A stretch of 64,000 nt of DNA from Cutibacterium equinum. Lineage in GTDB: Bacteria > Actinomycetota > Actinomycetes > Propionibacteriales > Propionibacteriaceae. Shown here piece after piece: positions 62,718 to 64,000 of this stretch (the first letter of the stretch is position 1; every line of letters begins with the position of its first letter). Location: the NCBI RefSeq assembly GCF_028021195.1, contig NZ_CP115668.1:1240001-1304000 (forward strand). Reading direction: 5' to 3'. A model generated the notes under the pieces. The model made no database searches. It saw only the letters and a program-made list of their open reading frames with translations, and was not told the DNA's origin. A program made the translations under genes and the position numbers.

Positions 62718-64000
62718 TACTTGGCCTCCTGGCCGACGGCAGAGCGCAGGTCGCTGACCATCACGACGCATTGCGCCAGATCCGGGTTTGTCGACATCGT
62801 TTCAATAATACGTCCGCCATCGACCAGAACCTGATCCGTTCCCAGTGCAAGGGCACGTCGCGTCGCCTCAGACATCACCTGGAGCAGGTCCTCACGCAGG
62901 CTGGCTCGCACTCGCGAGTCCGTCCGACGGTCCTGTGGAAGCTGCTCGACGAGACGAGTCAGTCGGGGCATGTCCACCCTGCGCGCCAGCGTCAGGTATG
63001 CCTCGGCGACCTCGTTGAGAGGATGGCCCTCTTCCGAGATCTCGACCACGCTCAACAGCACCGGCCCCCATTCGTGAGATGCGACGACGGCGGCATCCGC
63101 ACGATCAAGTCCCAACGCAGTGACCTCGTCAACCTTCTCCTGCCATTCGTCGGCGCTGTCGCCCAGCAGGTCAGAGAGCTTGTCGACGAGTCCGGCGACC
63201 CCTGGACGGTAGGTTTCGATCGTGGCTGAGATGTTGTCGGCGCCGCCGTGGTTGAGGAACCACCTCGTGGCGTCCATGGCGAGGTCCCTCAGGGCGAGCC
63301 TGATCTCTGCGGTCCGGACGGCATCCAGTCCGAGGTGAGCGAGGTTCGTTTCCACCCTGCCCAGTCCGAAGACCGACCGGGCTGCCAGCTGGCAACGGAT
63401 GACCTGAGCGATGTCGGCCCCGGTCTGCTGATGCAGGCGGTGGTAGGCCGTGATGCCCTGGGAGTCAACGAATCGGTTGACGGCCTCGGTCGTGATGATC
63501 TCCCGGTGCAGTCGATGATCTGGCATCCGATCGGCGAATCTTTCGCGCAGCAGGGGCGGGAAGTAGCCCACCAGACGGTCAGCGACGAAGGGGTCTTCGG
63601 GAAGATCGGTGGCCAGCACGGCATCACACAGGGCGATCTTCGTCCACGCGAGCAGGGTGCACAGTTCAGGGCTGGCCAGCCCCTCCCCTGCGGCGATTCG
63701 ACGGTTCATCTCCGTGGTCGACGGCATGGTGTCGACGACACGATCGAGATGGCCGGACTTCTCGAGTTCGCACATCCAGGCTTCCAGAACTCCAGGCTTC
63801 GGGCCAGATGGGCTCAACGCATTGGCCAGGGCGAGGTTCTGCGAGCGGTTGTGGCGCAACACGAGGGATGCGACGTCGTCGGCCATGGCGGGAAGCAGTT
63901 CGTCGCGTTCCTCAGCGCTGAGGCGTCCTGCAGCCACCTCGGCATCGAGCAGGATCTTGATGTTGACCTCATGATCCGAGGTGTCGACGCCGGCGGAGTT
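62717..64000 (-). CDS. gdh: NAD-specific glutamate dehydrogenase, large type, 3' part
   Basis: Partial: the frame stays open to the right edge. The ~427 visible residues belong to the C-terminal part of the ~180-kDa (Bac_GDH) class: NSAGVDTSDHEVNIKILLDA, RHNRSQNLALANALS, TTEMNRRIAAGEGLASPEL, YFPPLLRERFADRMPDHRLH, REIITTEAVNRFVDSQGIT. The catalytic core lies outside the window. It turns glutamate into 2-oxoglutarate and ammonia. Confidence 0.9.
   Translation of the reverse strand, partial: NSAGVDTSDHEVNIKILLDAEVAAGRLSAEERDELLPAMADDVASLVLRHNRSQNLALANALSPSGPKPGVLEAWMCELEKSGHLDRVVDTMPSTTEMNRRIAAGEGLASPELCTLLAWTKIALCDAVLATDLPEDPFVADRLVGYFPPLLRERFADRMPDHRLHREIITTEAVNRFVDSQGITAYHRLHQQTGADIAQVIRCQLAARSVFGLGRVETNLAHLGLDAVRTAEIRLALRDLAMDATRWFLNHGGADNISATIETYRPGVAGLVDKLSDLLGDSADEWQEKVDEVTALGLDRADAAVVASHEWGPVLLSVVEISEEGHPLNEVAEAYLTLARRVDMPRLTRLVEQLPQDRRTDSRVRASLREDLLQVMSEATRRALALGTDQVLVDGGRIIETMSTNPDLAQCVVMVSDLRSAVGQEAK

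Overview
The window is high-GC actinobacterial chromosome, best matched to a Propionibacteriaceae member of the Cutibacterium type. The evidence is a multifunctional 2-oxoglutarate decarboxylase/dehydrogenase, WhiB1, a SigH/RsrA pair, an AdnAB helicase-nuclease, a PPA1309-family protein (a family named from C. acnes), and a gene order that closely parallels the mycobacterial whiB1-pdtaS-sigH-aroA-rsgA and PDZ protease-uvrD2-nudC-adnAB-rhlE blocks. The species call is an inference from family content and synteny; no search was run.

Layout. 1-13.5 kb is core: the 3' end of kgd, whiB1, the PdtaS sensor kinase, the 24-residue ribosomal protein bL37, a VOC protein with a divergent WYL regulator, the redox pair rsrA/sigH with a candidate SigH autoregulatory promoter, then doxX-aroA-rsgA, an S10 carboxypeptidase and hisN. 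13.6-19.7 kb carries serA and a five-gene peptide-type ABC transporter operon.

19.9-33.4 kb is accessory. An initiator tRNA-Met gene (19921-19997) is followed by two islands in tandem, delimited by three copies of the tRNA 3' end (19964-19996, 28784-28816, 33402-33434). Each copy is followed at once by a terminator-like hairpin. Island 1 has a HTH regulator that reads antisense into the tRNA, an operator/promoter region, an excisionase-like protein, and a replication-initiator-like protein whose own gene contains six phased 18-bp palindromes, an arrangement like phage lambda O. Its cargo is a surface cassette: a thioester-domain adhesin with six VaFE-type ester-bond repeats, a sortase, two L,D-transpeptidase-like exported proteins and a small membrane protein. 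Island 2 carries a Met-rich thioredoxin-like lipoprotein, a DipZ-type CcdA/TlpA fusion and a two-component system in one operon. No intact integrase is visible in either island.

33.4-64 kb returns to core: a decayed universal stress protein gene, a PPA1309-family protein, a PDZ/Lon-like protease, two metallopeptidase-family proteins, a TOMM-cyclodehydratase-like protein, then a DNA-repair block (uvrD2, recC-recB-recD, nudC, adnB, adnA). It ends with a PP2C phosphatase, a DUF3107 protein, a ferritin-like protein, rhlE, trpS, a PHP phosphoesterase and the 3' part of a large NAD-glutamate dehydrogenase that runs off the right edge.

The strongest candidate for something little described is island 1: a replicon-like, integrase-less tRNA island that moves a complete adhesin-anchoring and wall-crosslinking set.
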